From Xanthobacteraceae bacterium (GTDB lineage: Bacteria > Pseudomonadota > Alphaproteobacteria > Rhizobiales > Xanthobacteraceae), in assembly GCA_030037645.1 (NCBI GenBank), contig JASHQI010000186.1, forward strand, positions 1 through 64,000: a DNA stretch of 64,000 nucleotides, in the 5' to 3' direction. The translations under genes and the position numbers were made by a program. Below are positions 28,200 through 38,280 of the stretch, one piece after another (position 1 is the first letter of the stretch; each line of letters opens with the position of its first letter). The notes under the pieces are model-generated. The model was not told where the DNA came from, made no database searches, and saw only the letters and a program-made list of their open reading frames with translations.

Positions 28200-29378
28200 T
28201 CATCCCCAGACCTGGCGCGCCGTCTCCACGACCACTTCGAGCTTGCGTCTCTGATCGTCGGCGCTGACCAGATTGCCCACAACGTCCGAAGCAAACCCGC
28301 ATTGCGGCGAGATGGCGAGCTGGTCAAGGGGAAGGAACCTACTTGCCTCCGCGATGCGTCGCTTGAGCGCGTCGACGGTCTCCAGCTCCGGCACCTTGGT
28401 GCTGACGAGACCGAGCACCACCACCCTGCCCTTCGGCACGAAGCGCAGGGGCTCGAAGCCACCTGCGCGCGGTGTGTCGTATTCGAGCAAAAAGCGGTCG
28501 TGCGGGAGCTCATTGAACAGCCGCTCGGCGATGGCATCGTAAGTACCTTCGCGATGCCACATGCTGCGCTGATTGCCGCGGCACAGATGAATGCCGAACG
28601 TCACACCCGGATAATTTGCAACGACCGCCGCTTCCGCACTCAGTGATCGAGCAAAATTTTTCATCGGATTTTCACCGCGCGCACGCATCTGGGCCATCGT
28701 GGATTCGTCGACATAGGCCGTGAAACCCGGCGCGTCGATGTGAACATAGCGGCAGCCGGCGTCGACCAGGCTCGTCACGATTTGGCGCTCGATCGCGATC
28801 ACGTCCGCGAGAAAATCATCGATGTCGCGATAAATCGCCGTTGAACTTTCATAGTCGAAGCGCTGAGAAATGCGATCGGGGCCGATCAGAGATACCTTTG
28901 CCGGCCTGCTCGCCACCTGGCTGGCGAATCGGTATTCCTCGAGCGGGATGTTGCGCGCAAGTTTGAGCCGCGCCTTGGCGGGGCGACGGTGCGATACCGC
29001 CGTTCCGGCGTGGTGCATTGTCGGAATGTCCCAGCGCTGCCCTGGCGCCGAGCCTTCGACGCGCTGCTCGTACACTTTCAGTGTCGACCGGTTGGCGTTA
29101 TAGCCTTCCACAGAGGCGCCGAAACTATCCTGGAAATTAAGCCGGCGCATTTCGCCGTCGGTCACCACGTCAAGGCCCGCGTCCTCCTGAAGCCGCACCG
29201 CCTCGCGGACGGCCCGGTCTTCCACGGCGTGAAGCGTCGCTTCGCTGATCTTGCCGTCATCAAACGCAGTGCGCGCCTCTTTTACAAAAGCCGGCCGCAA
29301 CAGGCTGCCGACCACATCAGTGCGGATTTTTGCCAGCGCGGCTTTGTTCGTCGTGCCGGAGTCTTGAACTGTCGTCAT
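28200..29378 (-). CDS. Cobalamin-independent methionine synthase (MetE C-terminal domain)-like protein
   Basis: VVGSLLRPAFVKEAR...FGIHLCRGNQRSMWH...LALSPQCGFASDVVG-type ending (LAISPQCGFASDVVG). Confidence 0.82.
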   Translation of the reverse strand: MTTVQDSGTTNKAALAKIRTDVVGSLLRPAFVKEARTAFDDGKISEATLHAVEDRAVREAVRLQEDAGLDVVTDGEMRRLNFQDSFGASVEGYNANRSTLKVYEQRVEGSAPGQRWDIPTMHHAGTAVSHRRPAKARLKLARNIPLEEYRFASQVASRPAKVSLIGPDRISQRFDYESSTAIYRDIDDFLADVIAIERQIVTSLVDAGCRYVHIDAPGFTAYVDESTMAQMRARGENPMKNFARSLSAEAAVVANYPGVTFGIHLCRGNQRSMWHREGTYDAIAERLFNELPHDRFLLEYDTPRAGGFEPLRFVPKGRVVVLGLVSTKVPELETVDALKRRIAEASRFLPLDQLAISPQCGFASDVVGNLVSADDQRRKLEVVVETARQVWG

Positions 29379-29551
29379 ACGCGTCCACCACTTCACGTTC
29401 AAACGCGCAGAGTGTGCATGACGGCATGAGAGCCTACAAGCAAAACCCTGTCCCGCATCCCACGAACAGCGCTGCATGGGCCGCGGCGCGATGATGCACT
29501 ATGGAACCGGAACCATCAAAAGCGCGCCGCGTGTGGAGCGATCCCCGATCA

Positions 29552-32500
29552 TCATCGCTGCGCGGTGCGGCCTGCGGCGCGCGTCGGCGGAACGAGCGCC
29601 GGCAATTGCGGCGCAGTCTGAGCCGCGGTGGTTTTCGGCGCCTTTGCGGCGGAGACAGCGGGTGCTGCCTTTGGCACAGCCGGCAGCGGCGGCGGTATGG
29701 CGCTCGCTTCCGGATACTGCGCTTGCATCTCGTGCAGGAAACCATCCAGCGTATCGTCGCTGGCCGCATCGCGGGCGATTTCGCCGAATTCCTTGTCGCT
29801 CGTGCCAAGTGGCGCCGACACGACCTCGAAGGCATGCGCGTCTGGCGTCAGCGCCATTTTCGCCGCATATTTTTGACGGAAGCGGCTGAGCCCGAGCGTG
29901 TCCTGAGCGAGGGCATACCCGATCTCGGCGCGCAAGATGTCGGCACGCTCGACATCGTTCAAAGGCTGCCATTCCTTCCAACGCTCGCCGTACATGAGTT
30001 CGATCTGTTCGGCGGATTCGCGCCACCGCTTGGCGGCCCAGTAAATGTCGGAACGCAGTCGAATGGCCGCACGGCCGTCGACGTCGGCAATGACCTCCAA
30101 GGCGAGATCATGCCGGCCCATGTCGGACAGCGCGCGTGCCTCAAGCAGCAGGCGCTGGTCGCGCAATTCGTTGGAAAGATCGGCGGTGCGAGTCGCCCGC
30201 AGCGTTGCCAGCGCCCGGTCGGGCTTGCGGTTCATGAGGTAGATGACCGCCAGGCGGGTTCCCACTTGCGCGCGCGCCGCGCCCTGTAAACGGTTGTCGA
30301 CCTGGTACTGCAGCAGTGCGGCGGCCTGGTCGAGCAGATCCACGGACACCAACCGATCGGCCAGCCGCCGGATCATCTCGTCGCCGCGTGCACCGATGGG
30401 CGTCAACTCACGGAAATCGTAGAACAACGCCAACGCATCGATCGCGGGCATCGAGTCGCCCTTGCCGGCAAGGAACAGCGCGTCGAAGGTTGCCGCCGCC
30501 TCCTGCTGAATTTTTCGTGTCATCGCCCAATCCGGATGCGCCGCGACGGCGCTACGCATGACGTAGAACGCATCGCGATAGCGGCCTTCCTCGGTGTAGA
30601 GCCGTGCCAAAACCTGCAGCGCCTCGATCTCGGTCTCGTCGCCGCGCCAAACCGTCGTCAGCGTCTCGAGTTCGGAAATGACGTCGTCCCGCTTGAGATC
30701 GCCGAGCGAGTAACGTAATAGCGTCTCGCGCAATTTTCCCTGCGCGGCAGCGCGGCGGTCCCACGAGTCGGCCGCCGTTTGGTAGGCCGCCAGCGCGTCC
30801 TCGGTACGGCCGAGACCCTCAGCCAGACGTCCGATCAGCACCGCTACCGCCGGCTCCATGTCGTGCGGTATGCCGACGGTCTTGAAATCGTTGAGCTGAT
30901 TCGAAGCATCGGAAAAATCGCCGACCTCGATCGCGGAGCGCACTTCTTCCCTGAGCGCCGTGCGCTGCAGCTCGATCGGCAGGGTGTCGACCTCGGACTC
31001 GACGCTTTCGAACCCTTGGCGCGCCTCCTCCCATTTTCCCTGACGCGCGTAAGCAAGTGCTCGCCAGAGCGGGGCATCGTGCTGATCTCCGACCGCCGGA
31101 TCGGACAGATCCTTCAGCGCATCGTCGGGACGATTCATCATGATCTCGGCGACCGATCGAAGCACGAGCGCCGACGCGTTCTCAGCGTCCGGCCGCTCGT
31201 CCTGCAACGTAACATCGAGCACGCCCTTGGCCTCGGGATACATGCCGCGTGCGAGATAGAAACGCGCCAGATCAAGCCGCGGCGCCAAGCGCTTGTTTTC
31301 TGGCGCCGCGGCAGCGGCGGAAATGAGATCGGATTGCCGCTCGTTGTACGACGCTTTTTGATCCAATCCCCAAAGCTGAGAGTCGAACATCACCGGCCGC
31401 AGCCCGCTACCGTGCAACAAAGTCTGCAACGACGTCGACAGTGTCAGACCGGTGGGGCGCGTAATGACGATTTTATCGGGGGTGAGTTCGACGCGGATGT
31501 CGTCGGCGAGCGGCTCAACGACCACGCCTTGCGTCGAGGCGAGCGCGTGAAACTCGACAAAATCCTTGGCATTGACGAAGCCGCGCGCCGGCAGAAACCC
31601 GGTAACGACAATGAGTGCATCGCCGGCCTCGGGATCGTCAATCCGGTGGACCAGATGTGGTTCTTCGAACGGGATGGTGACGCTTGAACGATTCGGTCCA
31701 ATCAGGTCTCGGGTGATCGCGAGCGCGCGTGTGGGTTCAACGTCTTTGTCGCCGATCTGCACCGACCAGCCCGACCCATCGGCGCCAACGCTCGACAGGT
31801 GCGGACGATCGAGCTTGATGCGGACGATATCGGCATTAGGAGCACGGGTGAAAGTGGCGCTGCGGATGGTATGGCTCGCTTCATCTCGCAGCGCGCTAAG
31901 GTCAATCGCGGCGGCACTGTCGAACACGATCCACAGCGTATCAGCCCTTTGAAAAACCGCCCCGGCGGTCGGCAAGGTGAACGGGAACGACAAGGTCATG
32001 TTGTCCCCTTGGTGGGCAAGTTCGACGGCGACTCTGCCACCGCTTTCAGGGGTGGCCGACTTGGCCAGGGCGGCGGGTGCAGAGTGCGTGGCGGGCGCGG
32101 CAATCGGAGCGACATTCTTGGTCGCGGTGGCTGCAGCGCTCGCTTGCGATGGCGCCGGTTGCGGCTTTACCGCAAGCATAGCGGGCTTTGCCGCGTCCAA
32201 GCGCGCCGCTGGTTGAGGCGGAGTTATGGGTGCAACGGCCGAAGCGGCGGTCTTGGTTTGTACCGCTGTGTGGTCCGCCAGCGGCACGGGAGACGCCGCC
32301 CGCTGAACCGCTGGCGTGGGCGAAGCGAGTTGCGACGCAAGGGGCCGTGTCGCGGGCGGATTCGGCACGGTCACGGGTGGCGGCGCAGGCGCGACAACCG
32401 GCGCGGCCACTCCTGGCATTTTTGCCATAACTGTCTGCGCAACGACACGACCGCCTGCAACTTCATGCGGCGGCGCGGCAGGCGCCATTTCCAATTTTGA

Positions 32501-33391
32501 ACCTTGCTGCGTAGCTGCAGGCAATACGCCGGGCTTTGCCGCATTTGCATCGTCGGTGACGATATCGACATCGTAACCCTGACCGTCGCGGAAAGTGCGT
32601 ACATCCACCTTGTCGGCGAAGGTGAAGCGAACCAAAGTCGCGGCACCCTTAACCTGCGTGTCGATCGTCTCAACCGCACGCGGCAGCGCGGCTTCTGCAT
32701 CCCCCAGGTCGAACTTGATTGGGGCATCGAAAGTCAGCAAAAGCTGATCTTTGGGGTGATCGGCCGCAACCGAAGCTCCGGCGGGCACGTCGAACACATA
32801 ACGCGTGAATGTCGGCAGGACCCCGACATGGACACGCACCGGTGCGAGTTCCGTCTGCTGCTGCTCTGCTTGATGCGCCTTGCGTATGATTGCATCGGCC
32901 TCGCGGGCGCGCTGCGCCAGATCGTCAATGACATCCTGCGGCAGACCCGGCGGGAGGCCGGTCCATGTGTCCGGCAAAAGATCGACGAAGAATTTTTCAC
33001 CGGTGGACGTGGCATGGACCTTCACCGGGCGCTCGAGCGCAAAACGAACGGCGCTGCCGTCGGGATCGCGCCGTGCTGCGCCAACATAACCCGGCAGTTG
33101 AGCCGGAACGCGATCGACCGAAACATCGATCGGCTTTTTGAAACTGATCACCAGAACGTTGCTGGCAAGACGAAAGGACGCATCGTTATACCCGCTCATC
33201 GTGAAAACGAGTCGGGCATAGCCGTCGCTGACCTTGGCATCGATAGTGGTCTTGAGCGGGTCGGCGATGGCCGAGCACGGTACAGCAACCGCGACGATGA
33301 TGAGAATGCGGCCGACGACTGCCGTTGCACGGCGCAAAGAATGCAATGAGAAGCCGAAGCAAGCCGTTCGGATGGTGCGACCGCACGCCAT
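29552..33391 (-). CDS. Large exported TPR-containing protein of the flagellar motor region
   Basis: Signal-like N-terminus, AMIN-like beta-rich segments, Pro/Ala linker, then TPR-like helical repeats; single 1279-aa ORF. Confidence 0.75.
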   Translation of the reverse strand: MACGRTIRTACFGFSLHSLRRATAVVGRILIIVAVAVPCSAIADPLKTTIDAKVSDGYARLVFTMSGYNDASFRLASNVLVISFKKPIDVSVDRVPAQLPGYVGAARRDPDGSAVRFALERPVKVHATSTGEKFFVDLLPDTWTGLPPGLPQDVIDDLAQRAREADAIIRKAHQAEQQQTELAPVRVHVGVLPTFTRYVFDVPAGASVAADHPKDQLLLTFDAPIKFDLGDAEAALPRAVETIDTQVKGAATLVRFTFADKVDVRTFRDGQGYDVDIVTDDANAAKPGVLPAATQQGSKLEMAPAAPPHEVAGGRVVAQTVMAKMPGVAAPVVAPAPPPVTVPNPPATRPLASQLASPTPAVQRAASPVPLADHTAVQTKTAASAVAPITPPQPAARLDAAKPAMLAVKPQPAPSQASAAATATKNVAPIAAPATHSAPAALAKSATPESGGRVAVELAHQGDNMTLSFPFTLPTAGAVFQRADTLWIVFDSAAAIDLSALRDEASHTIRSATFTRAPNADIVRIKLDRPHLSSVGADGSGWSVQIGDKDVEPTRALAITRDLIGPNRSSVTIPFEEPHLVHRIDDPEAGDALIVVTGFLPARGFVNAKDFVEFHALASTQGVVVEPLADDIRVELTPDKIVITRPTGLTLSTSLQTLLHGSGLRPVMFDSQLWGLDQKASYNERQSDLISAAAAAPENKRLAPRLDLARFYLARGMYPEAKGVLDVTLQDERPDAENASALVLRSVAEIMMNRPDDALKDLSDPAVGDQHDAPLWRALAYARQGKWEEARQGFESVESEVDTLPIELQRTALREEVRSAIEVGDFSDASNQLNDFKTVGIPHDMEPAVAVLIGRLAEGLGRTEDALAAYQTAADSWDRRAAAQGKLRETLLRYSLGDLKRDDVISELETLTTVWRGDETEIEALQVLARLYTEEGRYRDAFYVMRSAVAAHPDWAMTRKIQQEAAATFDALFLAGKGDSMPAIDALALFYDFRELTPIGARGDEMIRRLADRLVSVDLLDQAAALLQYQVDNRLQGAARAQVGTRLAVIYLMNRKPDRALATLRATRTADLSNELRDQRLLLEARALSDMGRHDLALEVIADVDGRAAIRLRSDIYWAAKRWRESAEQIELMYGERWKEWQPLNDVERADILRAEIGYALAQDTLGLSRFRQKYAAKMALTPDAHAFEVVSAPLGTSDKEFGEIARDAASDDTLDGFLHEMQAQYPEASAIPPPLPAVPKAAPAVSAAKAPKTTAAQTAPQLPALVPPTRAAGRTAQR

Positions 33392-33490
33392 GACTGAACT
33401 CGACCGCCGCCACCTTGGTAAGCAGGCACGCCCTCGCGGCCGTAGCGCCCTATCTCGACGCCGGCCAGCGATGAAGCTACCGCGTCGCCT

Positions 33491-33505
33491 TTAACGTCCG
33501 CTTAA
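33491..33505. promoter_or_regulatory. CtrA-type box TTAA-N7-TTAA
   Basis: ttaacgtccgcttaa, 100 bp upstream of the TPR gene start. Confidence 0.65.
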
Positions 33506-33574
33506 CGTCTTTTTCAACGATTCCAGAAGGTTATCGTCCCCCGCGAAGCGGAGATGAACAAGAAATACTGCTGT

Positions 33575-34615
33575 TTATTCGGCGGCCACGCGGGCCGCGG
33601 CCCGTTCTTGGTCGTAGAGCCGGCCAAGGATGCGGCGAGCCGCAATGACGCCGGCGTCGGCAGCGATGTCGATCTGCGCCGGATTTGCAAAAAGCTTCAA
33701 ATTTCGCTGCTGTGCGGAAAAGACCTCGACATCCTGGAGAAAGGCGGCACGAATCTGCTCAAAAATTTTCTCGGTGGTCGCGGGGTCGTTGATATCGAAG
33801 TCGTGCGCCTGGCCCCAGAAATAATGTGACGTGGTCTCGGTCTCCGGCGTAATCGCATTGAGATTGCGCATGCCGATGCCGCCGACGCGCTTTCCTTCAG
33901 GCGCCCCCGTTCCGGTCGGCGTCGCGCCGACGTCGAGGCGCAAAAACGCCGGCGGTGCAAAGTCGACGATCTGCCAACGGTCAACGTTGCCGCTAAAGCC
34001 CCCGACTTTCTTGAAAGTCGGGGGCGCTTCCTGGTCGATGATCCAGCGCGTGACGACGACACTGTTCGGCCCTCGGTCAACTTTCACCTTGGCGTGCTCG
34101 GCCAGCGCCATGTTACCGATCGTGCTGTCGTGAACAAAGGCAAGGTGGGTGAGATCCAGCAGATTGTCGACGACCAGTTGCCAGTTCGCCTCAACATGGA
34201 GATAGGAGCTTTTTGCGCCCCATTTCGGATCGTCCAACCAATGGAAATCGGTGATCGTCGCCGGATCAGCAAGCGCCGGATCGCCCATCCAAATCCAAAT
34301 CCAATGGTAGCGCTCGACGACCGGGTAGGTTCTGACCCGAGCGCCATTCGGAATGTGCTCTTGCCCTGGGATGCGCACGCAGCGGCCGTCGACGCCGAAA
34401 CGCAGCCCGTGATAGTGGCATTGCAGCGCATCGCCTACGAGCTTGCCCATCGAGAGCGGAAGATGGCGGTGCGCGCAACGATCCTCGAACGCGACCGGCG
34501 CGCCCTGCTCGGTCCGAAACAACACGATAGGCTCCCCGAGGATCATTCGGCCCAGCGGACTGCGGCCGATCTCGGCGTCGGATGCGGCGACATACCAGTA
34601 ATTGCGCAGAAACAT
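33575..34615 (-). CDS. Rieske [2Fe-2S] aromatic ring-hydroxylating oxygenase / vanillate O-demethylase oxygenase-like
   Basis: MFLRNYWYVAASDAEIGRSPLGRMILGEPIVLFRTEQGAPVAFEDRCAHRHLPLSMGKLVGDALQCHYHGLRFG: CxH..CxxH Rieske motif. Confidence 0.9.
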   Translation of the reverse strand: MFLRNYWYVAASDAEIGRSPLGRMILGEPIVLFRTEQGAPVAFEDRCAHRHLPLSMGKLVGDALQCHYHGLRFGVDGRCVRIPGQEHIPNGARVRTYPVVERYHWIWIWMGDPALADPATITDFHWLDDPKWGAKSSYLHVEANWQLVVDNLLDLTHLAFVHDSTIGNMALAEHAKVKVDRGPNSVVVTRWIIDQEAPPTFKKVGGFSGNVDRWQIVDFAPPAFLRLDVGATPTGTGAPEGKRVGGIGMRNLNAITPETETTSHYFWGQAHDFDINDPATTEKIFEQIRAAFLQDVEVFSAQQRNLKLFANPAQIDIAADAGVIAARRILGRLYDQERAAARVAAE

Positions 34616-34802
34616 GGACACCTTCCCCGCCCCTACGTACCAGCTCTGCCGTGGTGCGGTGGCGATAAAGGGGCAAATGAGAGTGGAATTATAATGCAAA
34701 TTGCACTCTGGCGACATCAATCCCGATGCGGGCCGAGAGCGCGCCGCCCCGGTCGGCGGAAAGCAGTAACTCATCGCGCCGGGAACGCGCTGCACTCGCC
34801 CG

Positions 34803-35708
34803 TTACGGCGTCGTTGGCTGGCCTTGGATCTTGGGCAGTTCGGTCGGGCTGCCGCTGCCCGGCTTGGCCTGTTGCGCCTTGCTAGCAAGCTCGACCGTCA
34901 GGCGCTCGGCCGTCTGTGGCGACATCTGCGCCAGAATATCGGCCATCTGCCGCGGATTGATCTGCGAGGCCACTTCGATCAAAACGCCGCTCTCGAGACC
35001 GTCGAAAATCTTTGCTGCATCGCGCGCCTTCATGTTCTCGTACATGGTGACAAGACCTTTCAGGCGCGCATTCTGAACCTGGTCCTTTTGCTGCGTCTCG
35101 GCGGCAATCTTGTTCTCGACCTCTTTGAGCTCGGCAAGCTTCGAGTCCATGCGCTTCTCGGCGGCTTTGATGAGACTCTCACGAATATCGAGTTCACGCG
35201 CGCGCTTGTCGAGCTCCTCGCGGCGCTGCTGCAAACGCTCGAGAATGGCGCGCTCCGAACTGGAAATATGGGCGGGCCCGTTGAGCGCAATCACCGTGCC
35301 GGGCGGTGGCGCGGAAGCCGCCGCCCCAAGACCCGGCACCGCCTTATCGCTCTTGGCGGTGGACGCGCCGCCTTGTGCGGCTTTCGTCGGGACAGAGCCC
35401 GTTATGTCCGCGTTGTCGCCGTCCGCGGGTGACGGGGCGATCGACGAGATTACGGACTCCTGCGTCGAACTACTGCCATCGGGAAAATTGAACATCTGCC
35501 GCGCCCACGAGAGCGCGGATCCTACTTGCTGCACCACGTCCGGCGTCGTGCGAACGACCGACGTGTCCTCATCATCCGTCGGCGCATTGTCGCTCGTGAC
35601 AAAATAGCCGTCGTTGAGGACGAGGTCGGCCGTCTTCAACGCCAACAGGCACGCACTCGCGATCAAAACGATCGGAACGAGGCGCAGCTCGCGGAAGAAA
35701 CGAATCAT
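34803..35708 (-). CDS. motE: MotE-family flagellar motor protein (stator chaperone-like)
   Basis: ARLKGLVTMYENMKARDAAKIFDGLESGVLIEVASQINPRQMADILAQMSPQTAERLTVELA. Confidence 0.83.
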   Translation of the reverse strand: MIRFFRELRLVPIVLIASACLLALKTADLVLNDGYFVTSDNAPTDDEDTSVVRTTPDVVQQVGSALSWARQMFNFPDGSSSTQESVISSIAPSPADGDNADITGSVPTKAAQGGASTAKSDKAVPGLGAAASAPPPGTVIALNGPAHISSSERAILERLQQRREELDKRARELDIRESLIKAAEKRMDSKLAELKEVENKIAAETQQKDQVQNARLKGLVTMYENMKARDAAKIFDGLESGVLIEVASQINPRQMADILAQMSPQTAERLTVELASKAQQAKPGSGSPTELPKIQGQPTTP

Positions 35709-36136
35709 GCCGCGAGACCGTGCACCTTGGTGCGCAGTCTCTCAGCGAAAGCCTGTGCGGCTGCCGCAACCGCCTGCGCGTCGTTGCGCGGGAGGCTCGG
35801 TTCCTGTTGGCGCCCGGCGGCTACGATTTGCGACAGGCGGCTCAATACGTCCTTGCCGGCAGCGACGCCGCGATCAAGATCGCTGCTCAAACGTTCGGCG
35901 CGGCCGATGCGGTCGCCCAGGCCGATATCGCATTCGCGGACGGTGATCTTCAGTCCGGCGATGGCGCGTTCGGCAATCTCGGTCGCCGTAATGAGCTCCG
36001 AAATCGTCGCCCGCAGCGAATGCTCGTCGGCCTTGAGCAACTTGAGACGTCGATTGAGGATCATGCAATAACCGACGGTCAACATGAGTAGAATTGCGAC
36101 CAGGCATTCGATGATCATGCCAAATCCGTTGCTCAT
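35705..36136 (-). CDS. DUF6468-like protein of the flagellar operon
   Basis: MSNGFGMIIECLVAILLMLTVGYCMILNRRLKLLKADEHSLRATISELI; ATGA overlaps on both sides (fliM stop, motE start). Confidence 0.75.
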   Translation of the reverse strand: MSNGFGMIIECLVAILLMLTVGYCMILNRRLKLLKADEHSLRATISELITATEIAERAIAGLKITVRECDIGLGDRIGRAERLSSDLDRGVAAGKDVLSRLSQIVAAGRQQEPSLPRNDAQAVAAAAQAFAERLRTKVHGLAA

Positions 36137-37341
36137 TGGGCCTCCATTGGATTCGTTGAGCCGCCCGCCATTTCGAACATGGCGAATGTCGTGCTCGGTT
36201 TGCGCAAGGGCTTGGCGACGCGCACGGCGACGCGGTCGCCGACGCGTCCCATACGGCCCTCGGTCAGTGTGATGTCGCCGCAACGAACGATGACGAGCGC
36301 ATCCGATTTGAGTTCGAGCATCAGCGTGTCGCCAACTTCAAGTTTCATGATCTGTTTCATCGGTAGCTGCGCTTCGTAAAGCACGGCATCGACCGCGATT
36401 TGCGCTTGTCCGATCTCGGTCGCGAGATGACCTTCCCAGGTCGGATCGCGGCCGAATTTTTCACCCATGAACATCTGCAACAGCACGTCGCGGATGGGTT
36501 CGATCGTCGCGTAAGGCAAAAGCAACTCGATATTGCCGCCGCGATCCTCCATGTCGATGCGCAACCGCACCAGGATTGCGGCGTTGGCCGGCCGCGAGAT
36601 GGCTGCAAAACGTGGGTTGGTTTCGAGCCGGTCAATATCGAACTTCACTGGCGAGAGCGGACGAAATGCAAGCTCGGCGTCGGCGAGCACGACCTCGATC
36701 ATACGTTTGATGAGGTTCGTTTCGATCGTCGTATAAGGACGACCTTCAATGCGGATCGCGGTCTGGCCGCGGCGCCCGCCGAGCAGCACATCGATGATGG
36801 AATAGATCAGGCTTGAGTTGACGGTGAGCAGGCCGAAATTGTCCCACTCTTCGGCCCTGAACACACCCAGAATGGCGGGGAGCGGTATCGAGTTGAGATA
36901 GTCTCCGAAACGAACCGAGGTGATCCGATCGAGCGACACCTCGACGTTATCCGAAGTGAAGTTGCGTAGACTGGTCGTCATCAACCGAACCAAACGGTCG
37001 AAGACGATCTCCAGCATCGGCAACCGCTCGTAGGAGACCATCGCCGAATCGATGATCGCGCGAATGCCGGAATTGTCATTGAGCGAAATGTCGGCAAGGC
37101 TGAAGCCAAGCAGAGAATCGATTTCCTCTTGAGTGAGAATGCGTTCGGCGCCGCCCTTTGTAGCCTGGATGAAGTGGCCGTCATCGACCATAGCGCCCCA
37201 ATTCGTCGCCGTGGCCTCGGCGCCGTTTTCAACGCCGGCAGCCGTCGGCTCGCTATCGGTCGCCGCCTTCTGCTCGGCTTCGAGCGCAACACCCCATTCG
37301 GCGGCAAGCGCGTCCTGGTCGATTTGGTCCTTCAGTGCCAT
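36133..37341 (-). CDS. fliM: Flagellar motor switch protein FliM
   Basis: RILTQEEIDSLLGFSLADISLNDNSGIRAIIDSAMVSYERLPMLEIVFDRLVRLMTTSLRNFTSDNVEV. Confidence 0.95.
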   Translation of the reverse strand: MALKDQIDQDALAAEWGVALEAEQKAATDSEPTAAGVENGAEATATNWGAMVDDGHFIQATKGGAERILTQEEIDSLLGFSLADISLNDNSGIRAIIDSAMVSYERLPMLEIVFDRLVRLMTTSLRNFTSDNVEVSLDRITSVRFGDYLNSIPLPAILGVFRAEEWDNFGLLTVNSSLIYSIIDVLLGGRRGQTAIRIEGRPYTTIETNLIKRMIEVVLADAELAFRPLSPVKFDIDRLETNPRFAAISRPANAAILVRLRIDMEDRGGNIELLLPYATIEPIRDVLLQMFMGEKFGRDPTWEGHLATEIGQAQIAVDAVLYEAQLPMKQIMKLEVGDTLMLELKSDALVIVRCGDITLTEGRMGRVGDRVAVRVAKPLRKPSTTFAMFEMAGGSTNPMEAQ

Positions 37342-37382
37342 CGGCTCACGGTGTCAGATATGAAGTGTTCGGACTCACAACC

Positions 37383-37922
37383 TCACTGCACCACAATCTC
37401 TTTAAACAGCACGGCATTAATTCGGCTCGGCGCGATCGCGATATTGACTCGCCGCGTCAACTCCTCCTTGAGCCGATAGAGTCCCGCCGAGCCGTCGAGA
37501 TCGGTTGGACGCAATTCCCGCAAATAGGTCTGGAATGCATCCATCAGTCGCGGCATGAGGGGCTGGATCTGCGCTTCTTCCGACCGGTTGGGCAGTTCGA
37601 GCACCACTTTCACTTTGAGATATTGCGTGCGATCGCCGCCGCTGCTCGACAGGTTCACCAAGACGTCGGGCATGTCCATGAAAACGGGCGGTTTGACTAC
37701 ATTCGCGGCAACCGCCGCCTCACCGCGGCCAGCAAAGAAGAAGAAATATGCCCCGCCACCGATCGCCCCCAGAGCGACGACGCCTGCAACGGCAATCAGG
37801 ATGAGCTTTAGCGGTAACCGGCGCTTTGCGACGGGGGCTTCCGTTGCCTCCTCGCCCGCATCCTCGACCTCAGCCTCTGCGTCCTTGGCGTCAGCCTGCG
37901 TTTCGTTCTTTGTTGCCATCAC
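37383..37922 (-). CDS. fliL: Flagellar basal body-associated protein FliL
   Basis: Single TM, VNLSSSGGDRTQYLKVKVVLEL...; adjacent to fliM. Confidence 0.92.
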   Translation of the reverse strand: MMATKNETQADAKDAEAEVEDAGEEATEAPVAKRRLPLKLILIAVAGVVALGAIGGGAYFFFFAGRGEAAVAANVVKPPVFMDMPDVLVNLSSSGGDRTQYLKVKVVLELPNRSEEAQIQPLMPRLMDAFQTYLRELRPTDLDGSAGLYRLKEELTRRVNIAIAPSRINAVLFKEIVVQ

Positions 37923-38170
37923 CGTTTCCGCTTGCGTGAGGAGCGCACGCAGCCGGCAGGAATCACGCAGAACGTACGCCGCGAGCGTTGATTGGCGTCA
38001 CCAGCAGCGCCGCCGAAAATCAAGCTAGACAGCAATGGTTAACGGATACTTGCAACGGTTCGGACGGCAGGAATTTTTTGCCCAGTCGAACCGGTCTGGC
38101 GGCGCTTTCTGCCCTCCCATCGGCTGTGGGCTTTTCCCCTAAGCTACTGCCATACGTAAGATTTTCCCAT

Positions 38171-38186
38171 TGGCACGGGTTCTGCA
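38171..38186 (+). promoter_or_regulatory. sigma54-type -24/-12 promoter upstream of flgF
   Basis: TGGCACGGGTTCTGCA: GG-N10-GC with TGGCAC element, one mismatch in the TTGCA element. Confidence 0.6.
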
Positions 38187-38280
38187 AATCGCAGACCAGC
38201 GCGGCTTGGGAGAGCCGGCGGAACGCGCGACGGAGAAGCCTGAAATGCGGCATCTTCCTCGCTCAAGGGGAGAATACCCG

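Noticed and set aside
30779-31687. 302-aa plus-strand ORF and several smaller ones within 29.5-33.4 kb
   Set aside because: Antisense to the 1279-aa TPR gene; no recognisable protein features.
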